Assembly: GCA_013398295.1 (NCBI GenBank)
Contig: VZSF01003319.1
Span: 62,001-126,000, forward strand
DNA: 64,000 nt
DNA from: Chionis minor
Taxonomy: Eukaryota; Chordata; Aves; Charadriiformes; Chionididae
Reading direction: 5' to 3'
Made by a program: the position numbers and the translations under genes. Shown piece by piece: positions 62,623 to 64,000 of the stretch (the stretch's first letter is position 1; each line of letters opens with the position of its first letter). The notes below the pieces were generated by a model, which had not been told where the DNA came from, did no database searches, and worked only from the letters and a program-made list of their open reading frames with translations.

Positions 62623-62825
62623 GCAATCATCTTTGTTACCTGACAGTAGATGTGACCAAGGGTTGCTTTCTTGTAAGAAAATCCTGTAAGAGCTGCAATG
62701 ACCAACATGGGGCAGCCCTCTCCAAGTGTGGGATCGACCCATTCTTGCGTTCCACCCTGATGGGACATGTTTGGTGCTGTGCAGATGCAGATTCCCAGTA
62801 TCTCAAAGGACACGGGATTATCTAA
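62623..62825. other. Unidentified patch with exon-like features
   Basis: The segment is open on both strands (plus 62586-62825, 79 codons; minus 62813-62568, 81 codons). On the minus strand a CTGCACAG acceptor and a CAG/GTAACA donor would bound a 137-base exon at 62776-62640, open in the same frame. The pyrimidine tract of the acceptor is weak. The plus frame is rich in Cys, including CCANC and CKSC pairs, but the spacing does not form a zinc-binding domain that I can name. It may be an old repeat or a degraded exon. Confidence 0.15.
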
Positions 62826-63479
62826 ACTAGTCTCCTTTTCCTTACAGCACTAGCTCTAATAGCATTTTAAATGATGCTTTTCGGAGTCTGAGTGCCTTTC
62901 GTACTGGGATTGTAATGGACCAGCACATGCTGCTGCAAAACATCATCTGGCCTAAAGTTATTTTCAGTGTATTAATTGAAGTAGATTCTTCGCTAAGTCA
63001 TGACAGTGCAGTTTTTACTTATTTTTCATTTTACAAGATTAATTAGAATAGCTGTTTCTAAATTTCTCGGATATCCATAACTGCAGATGTTCTTAGTGAT
63101 TTACCCCATTTTTTTTCTTGATTTTATGTACGAAAGTACCACTTCAGACATGTAGTAGCAATCCTCCACTTCTCTGTAAAGCAAAGCCAGAAATACTTGA
63201 CAGAAAATGAAAATACAGAATGAAAATTAATTGTTAGTTTGTTAAGCTCCAAAAGAAGTAATAGCCAGAGTAAGCATGGAGATGGCAGCAGGAAAAAACC
63301 GCGAAGTCTAACAATCAGTAATTGAATTCTGTTAACGGAAATGACTCATAAATAAAACAACTGTGGCCAATATCCCAATATCTTTTGCTAACAAGTTTGG
63401 TTTGTACTGTATTTAGTAGTCCAGATAAAAATTGTTCCTTCTGTTAAGCCTCCCTACTTTTCCAGCTTGTTTAACCCAT
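62826..63479. other. Noncoding unique sequence
   Basis: AT-rich unique DNA. Nothing recognised. Confidence 0.6.
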
Positions 63480-64000
63480 AGAGCCGTAGCTTGGTTTAGG
63501 CTCCACCTGTCTTGCTGTCTGTCTCTGCTCGTCTTGCTGTCTGTCTGAGGAACCAATTAGAGGAATGTCTCCAATGCTCGGGCAAGGCTGGATGACAGCC
63601 CTGGTTGGAACGTACACGATGGAGACAGACTCCGCCATAAAAAGGGCTACCGGGATTTTGGCACAGGGTATAGCTCACAACAAAGCAGAAGAAATTGCAC
63701 CAGATGGCTGGCTCAAGCCTTTCTTCCATGCAAGCAAGAATGATGTTTTTTCTGCCCCAAAAGAGACAAGAGCATCACATCCCCATCCCTGAAAGTGAAA
63801 AACTTAAATCCTGCAGCAGCAGCATGGACAGACTCTGCTCTCTCCCGCAGGCGCAGCAGCGGGTTGGCCCTGAGGAGACAAATAAGCAGCAGACAGTGAA
63901 GTCCCCTCCTGACTCACTCACTCCACCTGGCCTGGAAAAGGCATCTGCAGAGCAGCTCCGGCACTTCTCACCCGGAGAGCTTCTTTGCGTGTTGTGCCTC
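63480..64000. other. GC-richer segment at the window edge
   Basis: Composition changes here to GC-richer DNA with CpGs (CCCGCAGGCGCAGCAGCGGG at 63846-63865, CTCCGGC and CCCGGAG at the end). Two copies of GTCTTGCTGTCTGTCT occur at 63509-63524 and 63531-63546 (period 22). The frames at 63565-63792 (plus) and 63729-63496 (minus) match nothing I know. It may be the start of a repeat such as an LTR, or the approach to a gene beyond the window. I could not find LTR ends or a primer-binding site. Confidence 0.2.

Overview
The window looks like nuclear DNA from a bird, or less likely another sauropsid. It is AT-rich, has no long reading frames, and carries three fragments of the CR1 (chicken repeat 1) LINE. 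Two of these end in the CR1-type ATTCTATG-like 3' terminus. CR1 is the dominant retrotransposon of birds and is also common in crocodilians and turtles, so the class assignment is an inference from repeat content and no species can be named. There is no sign of bacterial or viral gene organisation. Open frames are all at most about 160 codons, overlap on both strands, and match what chance gives in such DNA.

Layout. 1-285 is a minus-strand CR1 ORF2 piece with an open endonuclease-domain frame. About 0.3-12.4 kb is unique AT-rich sequence. 12.39-12.62 kb is a plus-strand CR1 3' end. 12.6-36.8 kb is unique sequence with simple repeats (poly-A, an AT/CA microsatellite at 28.72 kb) and several short CpG-dense patches (22.1, 23.9, 29.6 and 31.4 kb). 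36.79-37.34 kb is a second plus-strand CR1, with the reverse-transcriptase tail and 3' UTR. 37.3-53.7 kb is again AT-rich unique sequence. 53.7-55.3 kb alternates GC/CpG-rich and TAAT-rich segments that resemble regulatory DNA. 60-64 kb holds three denser patches; one, at 60.05-60.18 kb, has splice signals and a good ATG context.

I cannot confirm any protein-coding gene. The best reading is an intergenic or intronic region (a gene desert or long intron) holding scattered candidate regulatory elements, with a possible exon near the right end. The regulatory calls rest on composition and motif layout only; cross-species alignment would decide them. I found no evidence of a new biological system. 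The items most worth checking are the exon-like patch at 60.1 kb, the CpG patches at 22.1 and 54.9 kb, and the perfect 11-bp hairpin at 62.6 kb.
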